Assembly (NCBI RefSeq): GCF_011065935.2
Contig: NZ_JAAMNH020000001.1
Location: 5,105,001 to 5,169,000 of the forward strand
DNA: 64,000 nt
DNA from: Clostridium estertheticum
GTDB lineage: Bacteria; Bacillota; Clostridia; Clostridiales; Clostridiaceae
Direction of reading: 5' to 3'
Below the pieces are notes generated by a model. It made no database searches. It had not been told where the DNA came from and saw only the letters and a list, made by a program, of their open reading frames with translations. Of the stretch, positions 32,679 through 41,412 are shown one piece after another. Each line of letters starts with the position of its first letter. Position 1 is the stretch's first letter. Position numbers and translations under genes: made by a program.

Positions 32679-33959
32679 TTATCTAAGGAATCCTTGGTAA
32701 TGACGCATTACTAATTGTGACTCAAGTTGCCTTAACGTCTCAAGACAAACATTTACCATGATTAGTAACATTGTCCCTCCAAAGTATATTCCCTTAAAGT
32801 GAGTATATCCCTCTATGATAATAGGGAATATAGCTATAACAGCCGCAAAAGTTCCTCCAAGTATTGAAATCTTAGTCAATACCATATCGATATAAGTTGC
32901 GGTATTCCCACCTGGTCTAATACCTGGTATAAAGCCTGATGATTTATGCATATTCTCAGCCATTTCATCTGGTTTAAATGTAACCTGAGTATAAAACCAT
33001 GTAAAGAATACTACTAAAACAAAATATACCACGATATATTTCCAACTATTCTTTTCAAAAATGCTCCACGGACTTCCTGTAATGAATTTTGCAATTGCAG
33101 ATGTCGGTTTAATTTGCGCTATTGTTTCTGGGAATGTCATTACTGACATTGCGAAAATTATACCGATAACTCCAGATCCATTTACATTGATTGGAATATG
33201 TGTTGATTGTCCTTTGAAAGTTTTGTTTCCAACTGACTTTCCAGCATATTGAACAGGAATTCTTCTTTCAGCTAAACTTGCTATTACTACTGCTACTAAT
33301 AATGCTATAGCTACTACAATAAACATTATAACCTCTACAAAATTTACAGTTCCTGCCGTCTGGAGTCCAGCGATTTTATACGCTAGATTAGGTAACCCTG
33401 ATATAATATTAATAAATATTATTAATGAAACACCATTTCCTATACCTTTACCAGTGATTTGTTCCCCTATCCACACCAAAAATGTTGATGCAGTTGTCAT
33501 CGTTAGTATCACTAAAAATATGGTTAAACTAGAATTACTTGAGAATGCACCAGTACCTGAAATAATTGCATACATACCAAAGGCTTGTAGCGCTCCAAGT
33601 ACTATTGAAGCATATCTTGTATAATCCTGTATCTTCTTGCGTCCTTCAAGACCCTCTTTAGAAAGTTGCTCTAAGTAAGGAATTGCTATTACAAGTAATT
33701 GCATTATGATTGATGCATTTATGTATGGACCAACACCCATAGCAAAAATACTAAACTTACCAAATGCACCACCTGAAAGCATATCATAAAAACTAAATAA
33801 TGTACCTCCATTAGTAGTTAAAGCTAGAAGTTTGCTAGCGTCTACACCAGGAACAGGAATGAAAATACCCATCCTAATAATTGCAACCATAAGTAGTGTG
33901 AATATCATACGTTTTCTTAAATCCGGGATTTTCCAGGCATTACGTAGGGTTGATAACAT
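32679..33959 (-). CDS. secY: preprotein translocase subunit SecY
   Basis: Forms the protein-conducting channel with SecE (59166-59390). The 426-residue membrane protein has ten predicted helices, the plug region after FIPVPGVDASKL, GIGNGVSLIIFINI and the C-terminal VMRHYQGFLR. It begins immediately after rplO without a gap, which suggests coupled translation. Confidence 0.97.
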   Translation of the reverse strand: MLSTLRNAWKIPDLRKRMIFTLLMVAIIRMGIFIPVPGVDASKLLALTTNGGTLFSFYDMLSGGAFGKFSIFAMGVGPYINASIIMQLLVIAIPYLEQLSKEGLEGRKKIQDYTRYASIVLGALQAFGMYAIISGTGAFSSNSSLTIFLVILTMTTASTFLVWIGEQITGKGIGNGVSLIIFINIISGLPNLAYKIAGLQTAGTVNFVEVIMFIVVAIALLVAVVIASLAERRIPVQYAGKSVGNKTFKGQSTHIPINVNGSGVIGIIFAMSVMTFPETIAQIKPTSAIAKFITGSPWSIFEKNSWKYIVVYFVLVVFFTWFYTQVTFKPDEMAENMHKSSGFIPGIRPGGNTATYIDMVLTKISILGGTFAAVIAIFPIIIEGYTHFKGIYFGGTMLLIMVNVCLETLRQLESQLVMRHYQGFLR

Positions 33960-34400
33960 TTATATCACCTCAACTTTTCCTCCAGCTGCCTCAATTTTCT
34001 CAGCTGCTGCTTTAGAGAATTTTGTTGCACTTACAGTTAAACTCTTTTCTAAGTTACCATTTCCAAGTATCTTAACTCCGTCATATACTTTTCTTATGAC
34101 TCTTCTCTCTAATAGCAATTCTGGTGTAATTTCAGTACCATTTTCGAATATATTCAGTCTATCTACATTTATACATGCATATTCTTTTGCAAAAATATTA
34201 GTGAAACCTCTTTTAGGTATTCTTCTGTATAAAGGCATTTGACCACCTTCGAAACCTGGTCTTGTTCCTCCACCTGATCTAGAGTTTTGTCCTTTCATAC
34301 CTTTTCCCGCAGATTTTCCCCATCCTGATCCGGTACCTCTACCGATTCTCTTAGGAGATTGTTTTGAACCTTCTGCAGGTCTTAGCTCATGAAGCTTCAT
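33960..34400 (-). CDS. rplO: 50S ribosomal protein L15
   Basis: L15, 146 residues. The N-terminal extension is Gly/Lys/Arg-rich (KRIGRGTGSGWGKSAGKGMK) and threads into 23S rRNA, and FEGGQMPLYRRIPKRGF is diagnostic. It abuts secY directly, in the usual rpmD-rplO-secY order. Confidence 0.97.
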   Translation of the reverse strand: MKLHELRPAEGSKQSPKRIGRGTGSGWGKSAGKGMKGQNSRSGGGTRPGFEGGQMPLYRRIPKRGFTNIFAKEYACINVDRLNIFENGTEITPELLLERRVIRKVYDGVKILGNGNLEKSLTVSATKFSKAAAEKIEAAGGKVEVI

Positions 34401-34418
34401 GTCAACACCTCCTCGTTT

Positions 34419-34598
34419 TTATACTTGTTCTATTTTTAATAGATAACTAACTTTGTTAATCATACCTTTGATTTGAGGAGTTTCCTCGTGCTCTATTTCT
34501 TTTCTTATTTTTCTTAATCCTAAAGCATTAACAGTAGCAATATGTTCTTTTTTTCTACCTATTAAGCTTTTAACCAATGTTAGTTTAACTTTAGCCAA
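34419..34598 (-). CDS. rpmD: 50S ribosomal protein L30
   Basis: A 59-residue L30: xAKVKLTLVKSLIGRKKEHI, ATVNALGLRKIRKEIEHE and so on to SYLLKIEQV. It starts with TTG at 34598, clearly supported by GGAGGGGAAAACC upstream; there is no ATG in frame nearby. It lies between rpsE (12 nt) and rplO (18 nt), its standard position. Confidence 0.95.
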   Translation of the reverse strand: MAKVKLTLVKSLIGRKKEHIATVNALGLRKIRKEIEHEETPQIKGMINKVSYLLKIEQV

Positions 34599-34610
34599 GG
34601 TTTTCCCCTC

Positions 34611-35108
34611 CTATCTTAATATTTCTTCTACAGTCTTGCCTCTTAATTTAGCTACTTCTTCTGCTGTTCTTAATCTTGACAAGCCATCGATAGTAGCATT
34701 AACTACATTTCTTGCATTACTAGAGCCTAAAGATTTAGCTCTAACATCTTTTAATCCTGATAATTCTAGAACTGCTCTAACTGGTCCACCGGCTAAAACT
34801 CCTGTACCTTCAGCACCAGGCATTATGTGTATAACTGCAGTACCGAATTTACCATCAATAATATGAGGAATTGTTGTTCCAACCATAGATACTGTTACTA
34901 AATTCTTCTTAGCATCTTCTATTCCTTTTCTAATTGCTTCAGGAATTTCTACAGATTTACCCATTCCAACGCCAACGTGTCCGTTTTCGTCTCCAACGAC
35001 AACTAGTGCGCTGAATCTGAAGTTTCTTCCACCTTTAACAACCTTAGCAACTCTGTTTATATTAACTACTTTTTCTTTAAGATCTAATGTGCTAGGATCT
35101 ATTTTCAT
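34611..35108 (-). CDS. rpsE: 30S ribosomal protein S5
   Basis: S5, 165 residues, lines the mRNA entry tunnel and affects decoding accuracy. Landmarks are VNINRVAKVVKGGRNFRFSA, VGVGMGKSVEIPEAIRKGIE and RAVLELSGLKDVRAKSLGS. The spectinomycin-loop residues (VVKGGR) look wild type. Confidence 0.97.
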   Translation of the reverse strand: MKIDPSTLDLKEKVVNINRVAKVVKGGRNFRFSALVVVGDENGHVGVGMGKSVEIPEAIRKGIEDAKKNLVTVSMVGTTIPHIIDGKFGTAVIHIMPGAEGTGVLAGGPVRAVLELSGLKDVRAKSLGSSNARNVVNATIDGLSRLRTAEEVAKLRGKTVEEILR

Positions 35109-35125
35109 GTGTTTCCCTCCTTCTC

Positions 35126-35488
35126 TTAGAATTTAAGCCCTGCTTCTCTTGCTCCTTCAGCTAGGTTTTGTACTCTACCGTGGTATACATATCCACCTCT
35201 GTCGAATACTACTTCATCTATTCCTTTTTCAAGTGCTCTTTCAGCAATCATTTTTCCTACTAATTTTGCTGCTTCTTTATTGCTTCCTATTTTTTCTTCG
35301 AAAGCTTTATCTATGCTTGAAGCAGAAACTAATGTGATTTGAGCAACATCATCTATTATTTGAGCATATATATTTTTTTCACTTCTATATACAGCAAGTC
35401 TTGGTCTTAGTGCTGTACCAGAAATCTTTTTACGTACTCTAAGATGACGCTTAACTCTTGACTTTTGTCTATCTTCTTTCTTGAACAC
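35126..35488 (-). CDS. rplR: 50S ribosomal protein L18
   Basis: L18 binds 5S rRNA. I set the start at GTG 35488 (120 residues, xFKKEDRQKSRVKRHLRVRK), with GGAAGGAG 8 nt upstream. A GTG three codons earlier overlaps that site, and family members begin with MFKK. GGYVYHGRVQNLAEGAREAG at the end is diagnostic. Confidence 0.95.
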   Translation of the reverse strand: MFKKEDRQKSRVKRHLRVRKKISGTALRPRLAVYRSEKNIYAQIIDDVAQITLVSASSIDKAFEEKIGSNKEAAKLVGKMIAERALEKGIDEVVFDRGGYVYHGRVQNLAEGAREAGLKF

Positions 35489-35507
35489 ATCATTCACTCC
35501 TTCCTAC

Positions 35508-36047
35508 TTATTTACCTGTTTTACCTTCCTTACGTCTAACAACTTCATCAGAATATCTGATTCCTTTGCCTTTGTAAGGTTCTGGTTTTCTCCAAGTTCT
35601 AATGTCTGCTGCAACAGCTCCAACTAATTGTTTATCGATACCTTTTACTATTATTTTGTTAGCATCAGGTAGTTCAAATTGGATTCCTGCAACTGCATCT
35701 ATTTCAACTGGATGTGAATATCCAAGATTTAATGTTATTTTAGCTCCTTTTAACTGAGCTCTGTAACCAACACCAACTAACTCAAGTGTTTTCTGGTATC
35801 CTTCTGTAACTCCAATAACCATATTATTAATTAATGATCTTGTAAGTCCATGAAGAGCTCTATGCTCTTTTACATCGCTTGGTCTTGTAACTACCAAAGT
35901 ATTGTCTTCTATAGCTATAATCATTTTTGGACTCATGTTTTGAGTTAACTCACCTTTCGGTCCTTTTACATTAACAACATTAGTTGCTGAAACTGTAACA
36001 GTTACTCCATTAGGTATAGCTACTGGAAGCCTTCCGATTCTTGACAT
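35508..36047 (-). CDS. rplF: 50S ribosomal protein L6
   Basis: L6, 179 residues from ATG 36047 (MSRIGRLPVAIPNGVTVTVS), preceded by AGGAGGTG. The frame is open eleven codons further without a site. It has two tandem L6 folds and the C-terminal signature RTWRKPEPYKGKGIRYSDEV. A 201-nt spacer with repeats precedes it, which is unusual in the spc operon. Confidence 0.96.
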   Translation of the reverse strand: MSRIGRLPVAIPNGVTVTVSATNVVNVKGPKGELTQNMSPKMIIAIEDNTLVVTRPSDVKEHRALHGLTRSLINNMVIGVTEGYQKTLELVGVGYRAQLKGAKITLNLGYSHPVEIDAVAGIQFELPDANKIIVKGIDKQLVGAVAADIRTWRKPEPYKGKGIRYSDEVVRRKEGKTGK

Positions 36048-36074
36048 ACTTACACCTCCTGTATTGTTTTTCAG

Positions 36075-36232
36075 GCACATAACAATTACTAACTGCTATG
36101 TTTCCTATATTCCTTTTAAGTACTAACCAATTCTCAATTGTTTATTCTCTATATTACTCTGAGCACATAACAATTTTGATTTTCCCTAAATTATCTATTA
36201 TTACTATGTACATAACAAACCATTTCGTTATG
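36075..36232. repeat. three direct repeats and a small hairpin in the rpsH-rplF spacer
   Basis: The motif GCACATAACAAT occurs at 36075-36086 and 36163-36174, with a variant GTACATAACAAA at 36208-36219. The last copy also forms one arm of the hairpin CATAAC/GTTATG (36211-36232). The spacer is about 200 nt, where neighbouring spc genes are 10-40 nt apart. No promoter of good quality or open frame is visible. A regulatory RNA or inserted element are both possible. Confidence 0.5.
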
Positions 36233-36248
36233 CCTTAGAATTATCGTA

Positions 36249-36647
36249 CTACCAAATGTAACAAATAACTTCTCCGCCAAGTCCTAATTTTCTAGCATCT
36301 CTATCTGCTACTAATCCTTTTGAAGTTGATATTATAGCAACTCCGAGTCCATTCAATACTTTTGGTATATCCTCATTTTTAGAATATACTCTAAGTCCTG
36401 GTTTAGATATTCTCTTAAGACCAGTGATAACTCTTTCCTTGTTTTGACCATATTTCATTGCAAGTCTCATCATTGGAACAACGCCATCATTATATTCTTC
36501 AATGTTTTTAAGATATCCTTCTTGAAGCATTATATTTGCAATTTCCTTCTTTATAGTTGATGAAGGTACTTCTACTATTTCGTGTCTTACAACATTTGCG
36601 TTTCTTATACGTGTTAGCAAATCTGCGATTGGGTCAGTCATAACCAT
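36249..36647 (-). CDS. rpsH: 30S ribosomal protein S8
   Basis: S8, 132 residues, binds helix 21 of 16S rRNA and in enterobacteria represses the spc operon. Landmarks are VMTDPIADLLTRIRNAN and, near the C-terminus, VAIISTSKGLVADRDARKLG and GGEVICYIW. ATG at 36647 has a GGAGG site. The downstream 201-nt spacer to rplF is unusual. Confidence 0.97.
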   Translation of the reverse strand: MVMTDPIADLLTRIRNANVVRHEIVEVPSSTIKKEIANIMLQEGYLKNIEEYNDGVVPMMRLAMKYGQNKERVITGLKRISKPGLRVYSKNEDIPKVLNGLGVAIISTSKGLVADRDARKLGLGGEVICYIW

Positions 36648-36679
36648 TTTTTGTGCCTCCTTTCATTAGAATGTTCTAA

Positions 36680-36865
36680 TTACCAACTTGCTTTTCTGCA
36701 ACCAGGAATTTCTCCCTTGTGTGCAAGTTCTCTAAAACAGATACGGCATATACCAAATTTTTGTAATACAGAATGCGGTCTCCCACAAAGTCTACATCTT
36801 GTATAAGCTCTAGTTGAAAATTTAGGTTCTTTTTTCCACTTTTCTATTAATGCCTTACGTGCCAT
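36680..36865 (-). CDS. rpsN: 30S ribosomal protein S14, zinc type
   Basis: The short 61-residue C+ form of S14 with zinc ligands C24-x2-C27 and C40-x2-C43 (RCRLCGRP and GICRICF). It is the usual single form in clostridia. It lies between rplE and rpsH. Confidence 0.97.
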   Translation of the reverse strand: MARKALIEKWKKEPKFSTRAYTRCRLCGRPHSVLQKFGICRICFRELAHKGEIPGCRKASW

Positions 36866-36880
36866 ATGTTTCCCTCCTTA

Positions 36881-37423
36881 TTATTGAGCAAATGGCATTC
36901 CAAGGAATCTTAATAGCTCTCTTGCTTCCTCGTCTGTCTTTGCAGTAGTAACGAATATTATATCCATTCCTCTTATCTTATCAATTTTATCATAGTCTAT
37001 TTCAGGGAATATAAGTTGTTCTTTAACACCTATAGCATAATTACCTCTTCCGTCAAATGCTTTAGAAGAAGCTCCTCTAAAATCTCTAACTCTAGGTAAT
37101 GCAACGTTCATTAATTTGTCAGCAAATTCGAACATTTGAGTTTTTCTTAATGTAACTTTACAGCCAATTGGCATGTTTTCTCTTAGTTTGAAATTAGCTA
37201 TTGATTTCTTTGCTCTTGTTATAACTGGCTTTTGACCTGCTATAAGTTGCATATCACTAACAGCTGCATCTAAAACTTTAGAATTATCTTTTGCTTCTCC
37301 GACTCCCATATTTAAAACTATTTTTTCAAGTTTTGGTACTTCCATTATGTTTTTATACCCGAATTTTTCCATTAAAGCTTGAACTACTTCATTTTCGTAT
37401 TTTTCTTGTAGTCTTGAACTCAT
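36881..37423 (-). CDS. rplE: 50S ribosomal protein L5
   Basis: L5, 180 residues, binds 5S rRNA and touches P-site tRNA. Landmarks are VPKLEKIVLNMGVGEAKDNS, ITRAKKSIANFKLRENMPIG and FPEIDYDKIDKIRGMDIIFV. It lies 15 nt ahead of rpsN. Confidence 0.97.
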   Translation of the reverse strand: MSSRLQEKYENEVVQALMEKFGYKNIMEVPKLEKIVLNMGVGEAKDNSKVLDAAVSDMQLIAGQKPVITRAKKSIANFKLRENMPIGCKVTLRKTQMFEFADKLMNVALPRVRDFRGASSKAFDGRGNYAIGVKEQLIFPEIDYDKIDKIRGMDIIFVTTAKTDEEARELLRFLGMPFAQ

Positions 37424-37445
37424 ATGTTAAACCTCCTTTCAGAAA

Positions 37446-37769
37446 TTAAAATGTTTCTCCACACTTCTTGCAAACTCTAACCTTAGTTCCATCATCTAAA
37501 ATTTTGCTATTTATTCTTGTTACATTTTTGCATTTTGTGCAATATAGCATAACTTTAGAAGAATTTATAGCTGCTTCTCTGTGAACTATTCCGCCTTGCA
37601 TGTTTTGTTTGCTAGGTTTTTGATGTTTTGTAACTACACTAACATCTTTCACTAAAACTTTTCCAGTTTTAGGATATACAGCTAAGACTTCGCTTATTTT
37701 GCCTTTGTCTTTACCTGAAATAACCATTACTGAATCTTTTTTTCTCACGTGCATTTTTTTAACTGCCAT
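37446..37769 (-). CDS. rplX: 50S ribosomal protein L24
   Basis: L24, 107 residues, an assembly initiator with a KOW domain (about 7-40, VMVISGKDKGKISEVLAVYP). The C-terminal part has four cysteines in two C-x2-C pairs (YCTKCKN and VCKKCGE), a zinc ribbon typical of clostridial L24. I chose ATG at 37769 behind GGAGGTG; a GTG three codons earlier lies in the site. Confidence 0.96.
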   Translation of the reverse strand: MAVKKMHVRKKDSVMVISGKDKGKISEVLAVYPKTGKVLVKDVSVVTKHQKPSKQNMQGGIVHREAAINSSKVMLYCTKCKNVTRINSKILDDGTKVRVCKKCGETF

Positions 37770-37786
37770 ATTAGACACCTCCTATC

Positions 37787-38155
37787 TTATAGAACTTCAG
37801 GCGCTAGTGATAAGATCTTACTGAAGTCCTTATCTCTTAACTCTCTTGCAACAGGTCCGAATATACGAGTACCTTTTGGGGTTTTGTCATCTTTAATAAT
37901 AACAGCTGCATTATCATCAAATTTCACGTATGTTCCGTCTGCTCTTCTTACACCTTTTGCTGATCTAACTATAACTGCCTTAACTACTTCACCTTTTTTA
38001 ACAACTCCACCTGGTGTTGCACTTTTTACGCTGGCAACTATTGTGTCACTGATGTTTCCCCATTTTCTTTTGGAACCACCTAATACTCTAATACACATTA
38101 TTTCTTTTGCACCAGAATTATCTGCAACTTTCAATCTAGTTTGCTGTTGTATCAT
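37787..38155 (-). CDS. rplN: 50S ribosomal protein L14
   Basis: L14, 122 residues, at the subunit interface. Landmarks are MIQQQTRLKVADNSGAKEIM, RRADGTYVKFDDNAAVII and GTRIFGPVARELRDK. It lies between rpsQ and rplX. Confidence 0.98.
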   Translation of the reverse strand: MIQQQTRLKVADNSGAKEIMCIRVLGGSKRKWGNISDTIVASVKSATPGGVVKKGEVVKAVIVRSAKGVRRADGTYVKFDDNAAVIIKDDKTPKGTRIFGPVARELRDKDFSKILSLAPEVL

Positions 38156-38191
38156 ATCAAATACCCTCCTTCCAGTTCTTAAACTGAAATA

Positions 38192-38446
38192 CTATTTAGC
38201 TTTTTCAACTATCCCAGTAATTCTCCATCTTTTATCCTTGGATAATGGTCTAGTTTCCATAATTGAAACTTTATCGTTAATTTGAGCTTCATTATTTTCA
38301 TCATGAGCTTTAAATTTTGTTGTTTTATTAATTATTTTTCCGTATAATGGATGACGAACTTTTGTTTCAATTGCGACAACTATTGTCTTATCCATTTTAT
38401 CAGAAACTACTCTACCGATTCTTGTTTTTCTGTTATTTCTTTCCAC
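38192..38446 (-). CDS. rpsQ: 30S ribosomal protein S17
   Basis: S17, 84 residues, an OB-fold primary binder of 16S rRNA. Landmarks are KTRIGRVVSDKMDKTIVVAI, HPLYGKIINKTTKFKAHDE and ETRPLSKDKRWRI. It lies between rpmC (21 nt) and rplN (36 nt). Confidence 0.97.
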   Translation of the reverse strand: MERNNRKTRIGRVVSDKMDKTIVVAIETKVRHPLYGKIINKTTKFKAHDENNEAQINDKVSIMETRPLSKDKRWRITGIVEKAK

Positions 38447-38467
38447 AAGAGCAACCTCCTTTCAGTT

Positions 38468-38680
38468 TTACTGTTCTAAAGACCTTATTTCTTCCTGTCT
38501 AAGGATGGTCTTAATTTGGGCTATAGATTTTTTAACCTGTTTGATTCTCATAGGATTTTCTAGTTGGCCAGTAGCTAACTGAAATCTAAGGTTAAATAAT
38601 TCTGCCTTTAAATCAGACATTTTCACTTGCAAATCTTGAGGATTACTTTGTCTTAATTCATTTAATTCATTAGCCTTCAT
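38468..38680 (-). CDS. rpmC: 50S ribosomal protein L29
   Basis: L29, 70 residues, part of the trigger-factor docking site at the exit tunnel. It is all helical: MKANELNELRQSNPQDLQVK, then ELFNLRFQLATGQLENPMRI. I chose ATG at 38680 after GGGTGGTG. It overlaps the rplP stop by 11 nt, indicating coupled translation. A longer frame upstream is only rplP read in another frame. Confidence 0.95.
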   Translation of the reverse strand: MKANELNELRQSNPQDLQVKMSDLKAELFNLRFQLATGQLENPMRIKQVKKSIAQIKTILRQEEIRSLEQ

Positions 38681-39113
38681 TGAGTTCACCACCCATTTCC
38701 TCAAAATCTTTTCTAGATACAAACTTAGTTTTGATTGGAAGTTTGTGTGAAGCAAGTCTCATTGCTTCTCTAGCTGCTTCTTCTGTTACTCCTGCAATTT
38801 CAAATAATACTCTGCCTGGCTTAACAACTGCTACCCAATATTCTACCGATCCTTTACCGGAACCCATACGAGTTTCAGCTGGTTTTTCAGTTACTGGCTT
38901 GTCAGGGAAGATTTTTATCCAAACCTGACCTCCTCTTTTTACATATCTATTGATAGCAACTCTGGCAGATTCTATTTGGTTACTTTTAACCCAACCACAT
39001 TCTGTAGCTTGCAATGCATAATCACCGTATGCAATAAAGTTTCCTCTTGTAGCCTTTCCTCGCATTTTACCGCGATGAACCTTACGATGTTTAGTTCTCT
39101 TAGGCATTAACAT
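38670..39113 (-). CDS. rplP: 50S ribosomal protein L16
   Basis: L16, 147 residues, organises the A-site tRNA contact of the 50S subunit. Landmarks are LMPKRTKHRKVHRGKMRGKA, VWIKIFPDKPVTEKPAETRM and GSGKGSVEYWVAVVKPGRVL. It lies between rpsC (25 nt) and rpmC. Confidence 0.97.
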   Translation of the reverse strand: MLMPKRTKHRKVHRGKMRGKATRGNFIAYGDYALQATECGWVKSNQIESARVAINRYVKRGGQVWIKIFPDKPVTEKPAETRMGSGKGSVEYWVAVVKPGRVLFEIAGVTEEAAREAMRLASHKLPIKTKFVSRKDFEEMGGELNEG

Positions 39114-39138
39114 GTTTTATTCCTCCTTCCTTACACTT

Positions 39139-39804
39139 CTACGCGTTTACTTCTTCCTTAACGATTTTCTTTGTAGGAAGAACCTCACCTCTATACACCC
39201 AAACTTTAACGCCGATTTTTCCGTATACAGTATTTGCTTCTGCAAATCCATAATCTATATCAGCTCTCAATGTTTGGCATGGAATTGTACCTTCATGATA
39301 GTGTTCTGTTCTAGCTATTTCTGCTCCACCAAGTCTTCCTGCACATGCAGTTTTAACTCCCTTTACACCAGTTCTCATAGCTCTTTGAATTGTTTGTTTC
39401 ATTGCTCTTCTAAAAGAAATTCTTTTTTCTAATTGAGAAGCAACACTTTCTGCCATTAATTGAGCATTGTTTTCTGCTTGTTTTACTTCTACTATATTAA
39501 TTAAAACATTTTTATCTTCTACAAGTTTTTTCATATCTTGTTTTATAACTTCAATTCCTGAACCACCTCTACCAATAACCATTCCTGGTTTAGCAGTGTG
39601 TATATTGATTTTAACCCTTTTAGCAGCTCTTTCGATTTCGATCTTAGAAATTCCAGCTGTATAGAGTTTGCTTTTTAAGAATTCTCTAATCTTAAAATCT
39701 TCAACAAGATTATCTGAAAAATTCTTTTTATCTGCGTACCATTTAGAATTCCAATCTTTTATTACACCAACTCTAAAGCCGTGTGGATTTACTTTTTGTC
39801 CCAA
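39139..39804 (-). CDS. rpsC: 30S ribosomal protein S3
   Basis: S3, 221 residues, part of the mRNA entry helicase site. It starts MGQKVNPHGFRVGVIKDWNS, has a KH domain with the GMVIGRGGSG loop and the conserved RAMKQTIQRAMRTGVKGVK. It lies between rplV and rplP in the S10 operon order. Confidence 0.98.
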   Translation of the reverse strand: MGQKVNPHGFRVGVIKDWNSKWYADKKNFSDNLVEDFKIREFLKSKLYTAGISKIEIERAAKRVKINIHTAKPGMVIGRGGSGIEVIKQDMKKLVEDKNVLINIVEVKQAENNAQLMAESVASQLEKRISFRRAMKQTIQRAMRTGVKGVKTACAGRLGGAEIARTEHYHEGTIPCQTLRADIDYGFAEANTVYGKIGVKVWVYRGEVLPTKKIVKEEVNA

Positions 39805-39820
39805 GTTATATCCCTCCTTC

Positions 39821-40156
39821 TTATAATCTTTCTGTAACTGTTATAGTTACATGGCTAGATCTTTTTCTTATTCTATAAGCTCTTCCTTGTGCACGTGGTC
39901 TAAATCTCTTAAGTGTTGGACCTTGGCATGCATAGGCATTATTAACATATAATCTACTAACATCTAGATTTAAATTATTTTCTGCATTTGCAACAGCTGA
40001 TTTTAGTACTTTAGTTATTACTTCAGCTGCATTTTTGGAAGTGTATTGTAATATAGCAAAAGCTTCATTTACATTTTTACCTCTTATTAAATCAAGAACA
40101 ATTCCCATTTTCATTGAGGATGTTCTGACATATTTAGCTATAGCTTTAGCCTCCAT
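39821..40156 (-). CDS. rplV: 50S ribosomal protein L22
   Basis: L22, 111 residues, with a beta hairpin that lines the exit tunnel (macrolide resistance site). Landmarks are RTSSMKMGIVLDLIRGKNVN and LKRFRPRAQGRAYRIRKRSS. It lies 21 nt after rpsS. Confidence 0.97.
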   Translation of the reverse strand: MEAKAIAKYVRTSSMKMGIVLDLIRGKNVNEAFAILQYTSKNAAEVITKVLKSAVANAENNLNLDVSRLYVNNAYACQGPTLKRFRPRAQGRAYRIRKRSSHVTITVTERL

Positions 40157-40177
40157 TGATTGTTTCCTCCTTCCACA

Positions 40178-40459
40178 CTATCTTACTTTACTTGTTTTTT
40201 CCTTATTAATATGTCCTTTGAACGTTCTAGTTAGAGCGAATTCTCCTAATTTATGTCCTACCATATCTTCTAGTACATAAACTGGTACATGTTTTCTTCC
40301 ATCATGTACAGCAATAGTATGCCCTATCATTTGAGGAAAAATAGTAGAAGCTCTTGACCAAGTTTTTATAACTTTTTTCTCGCCAGTTTTGTTCATTTCA
40401 TTTATTCTGCTAAGCAGAATTTCTTGTACAAATGGTCCTTTTTTAACTGATCTACTCAC
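40178..40459 (-). CDS. rpsS: 30S ribosomal protein S19
   Basis: S19, 93 residues, in the head of the 30S subunit next to S13. Landmarks are RSVKKGPFVQEILLSRINEM, KTWSRASTIFPQMIGHTIAV and HKLGEFALTRTFKGH. It lies between rplB and rplV. Confidence 0.98.
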   Translation of the reverse strand: MSRSVKKGPFVQEILLSRINEMNKTGEKKVIKTWSRASTIFPQMIGHTIAVHDGRKHVPVYVLEDMVGHKLGEFALTRTFKGHINKEKTSKVR

Positions 40460-40522
40460 TTTTGTGGCCTCCCTTCATAAAACTTAACCATAGATTCGAA
40501 GAGAAATAAAATTCTCCCCAAA

Positions 40523-41356
40523 CTATTTCTTATTTTTTCCCTTAACAATGAACTTGTCAGAGTATTTTTTAGTTTTTCTAGTTTTATATCCCAGTGCCGG
40601 TTTACCCCAAGGAGTCATCGGACTAGCGTGACCTACTGGTGATTTACCTTCTCCACCACCATGTGGATGATCGTTAGGATTCATTACAGAACCTCTGACT
40701 GTAGGTCTGAAACCTAGATGTCTCTTTCTTCCTGCTTTACCTATGTTAACAATGTCATGAGTTACATTAGAAACTGTTCCTATAGTAGCTCTACAGTTTA
40801 ATCTAATATATCTTACTTCACCACTTGGAAGTCTTACCTGAGCATATTCTCCTTCTTTAGCCATAAGCTGTGCAGAAGAACCTGCAGATCTAACAAGTTG
40901 AGCACCTTTTCCAACCTGTAGTTCTATATTATGAATTGTAGAACCTAAAGGTATATTACTTATTGGAAGAGTGTTTCCAACTTTTATGTCAGAATCAGCA
41001 CCTGATACAATTACATCTCCAACTTTTAATCCTACTGGAGCGATTATGTATCTTTTTTCACCATCAGCATATACAACAAGAGCTATGTAAGCAGATCTAT
41101 TTGGATCATACTCAATTGTAGAAACTTTTGCTGGAATACCATCTTTAGTTCTTTTGAAATCTATTAGTCTGTATGCTTGTTTTGCTCCACCACCACGGTG
41201 ACGAACAGTTATTTTACCTTGATTATTTCTACCACCTGACCTTTTTGTGCTTACAAGAAGTGATTTTAGTGGCTTATCTGTTGTTATTTCTGCAAAATCA
41301 GACATAGTCATATTTCTTCTTGAAGGTGTGGTTGGTCTAAATTTCTTAATCGCCAT
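40523..41356 (-). CDS. rplB: 50S ribosomal protein L2
   Basis: L2, 277 residues, essential for subunit association and peptidyl-transferase centre assembly. Landmarks are GGRNNQGKITVRHRGGGAKQ and the C-terminal VMNPNDHPHGGGEGKSPVGH, whose histidine lies near the active centre. It lies between rplW (56 nt) and rpsS (63 nt). Confidence 0.98.
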   Translation of the reverse strand: MAIKKFRPTTPSRRNMTMSDFAEITTDKPLKSLLVSTKRSGGRNNQGKITVRHRGGGAKQAYRLIDFKRTKDGIPAKVSTIEYDPNRSAYIALVVYADGEKRYIIAPVGLKVGDVIVSGADSDIKVGNTLPISNIPLGSTIHNIELQVGKGAQLVRSAGSSAQLMAKEGEYAQVRLPSGEVRYIRLNCRATIGTVSNVTHDIVNIGKAGRKRHLGFRPTVRGSVMNPNDHPHGGGEGKSPVGHASPMTPWGKPALGYKTRKTKKYSDKFIVKGKNKK

Positions 41357-41412
41357 TTGATTTCCCTCCTTTTTCTTCGCTTATCTGGCCTCTGCCAATA
41401 CCTGCTTAATAA

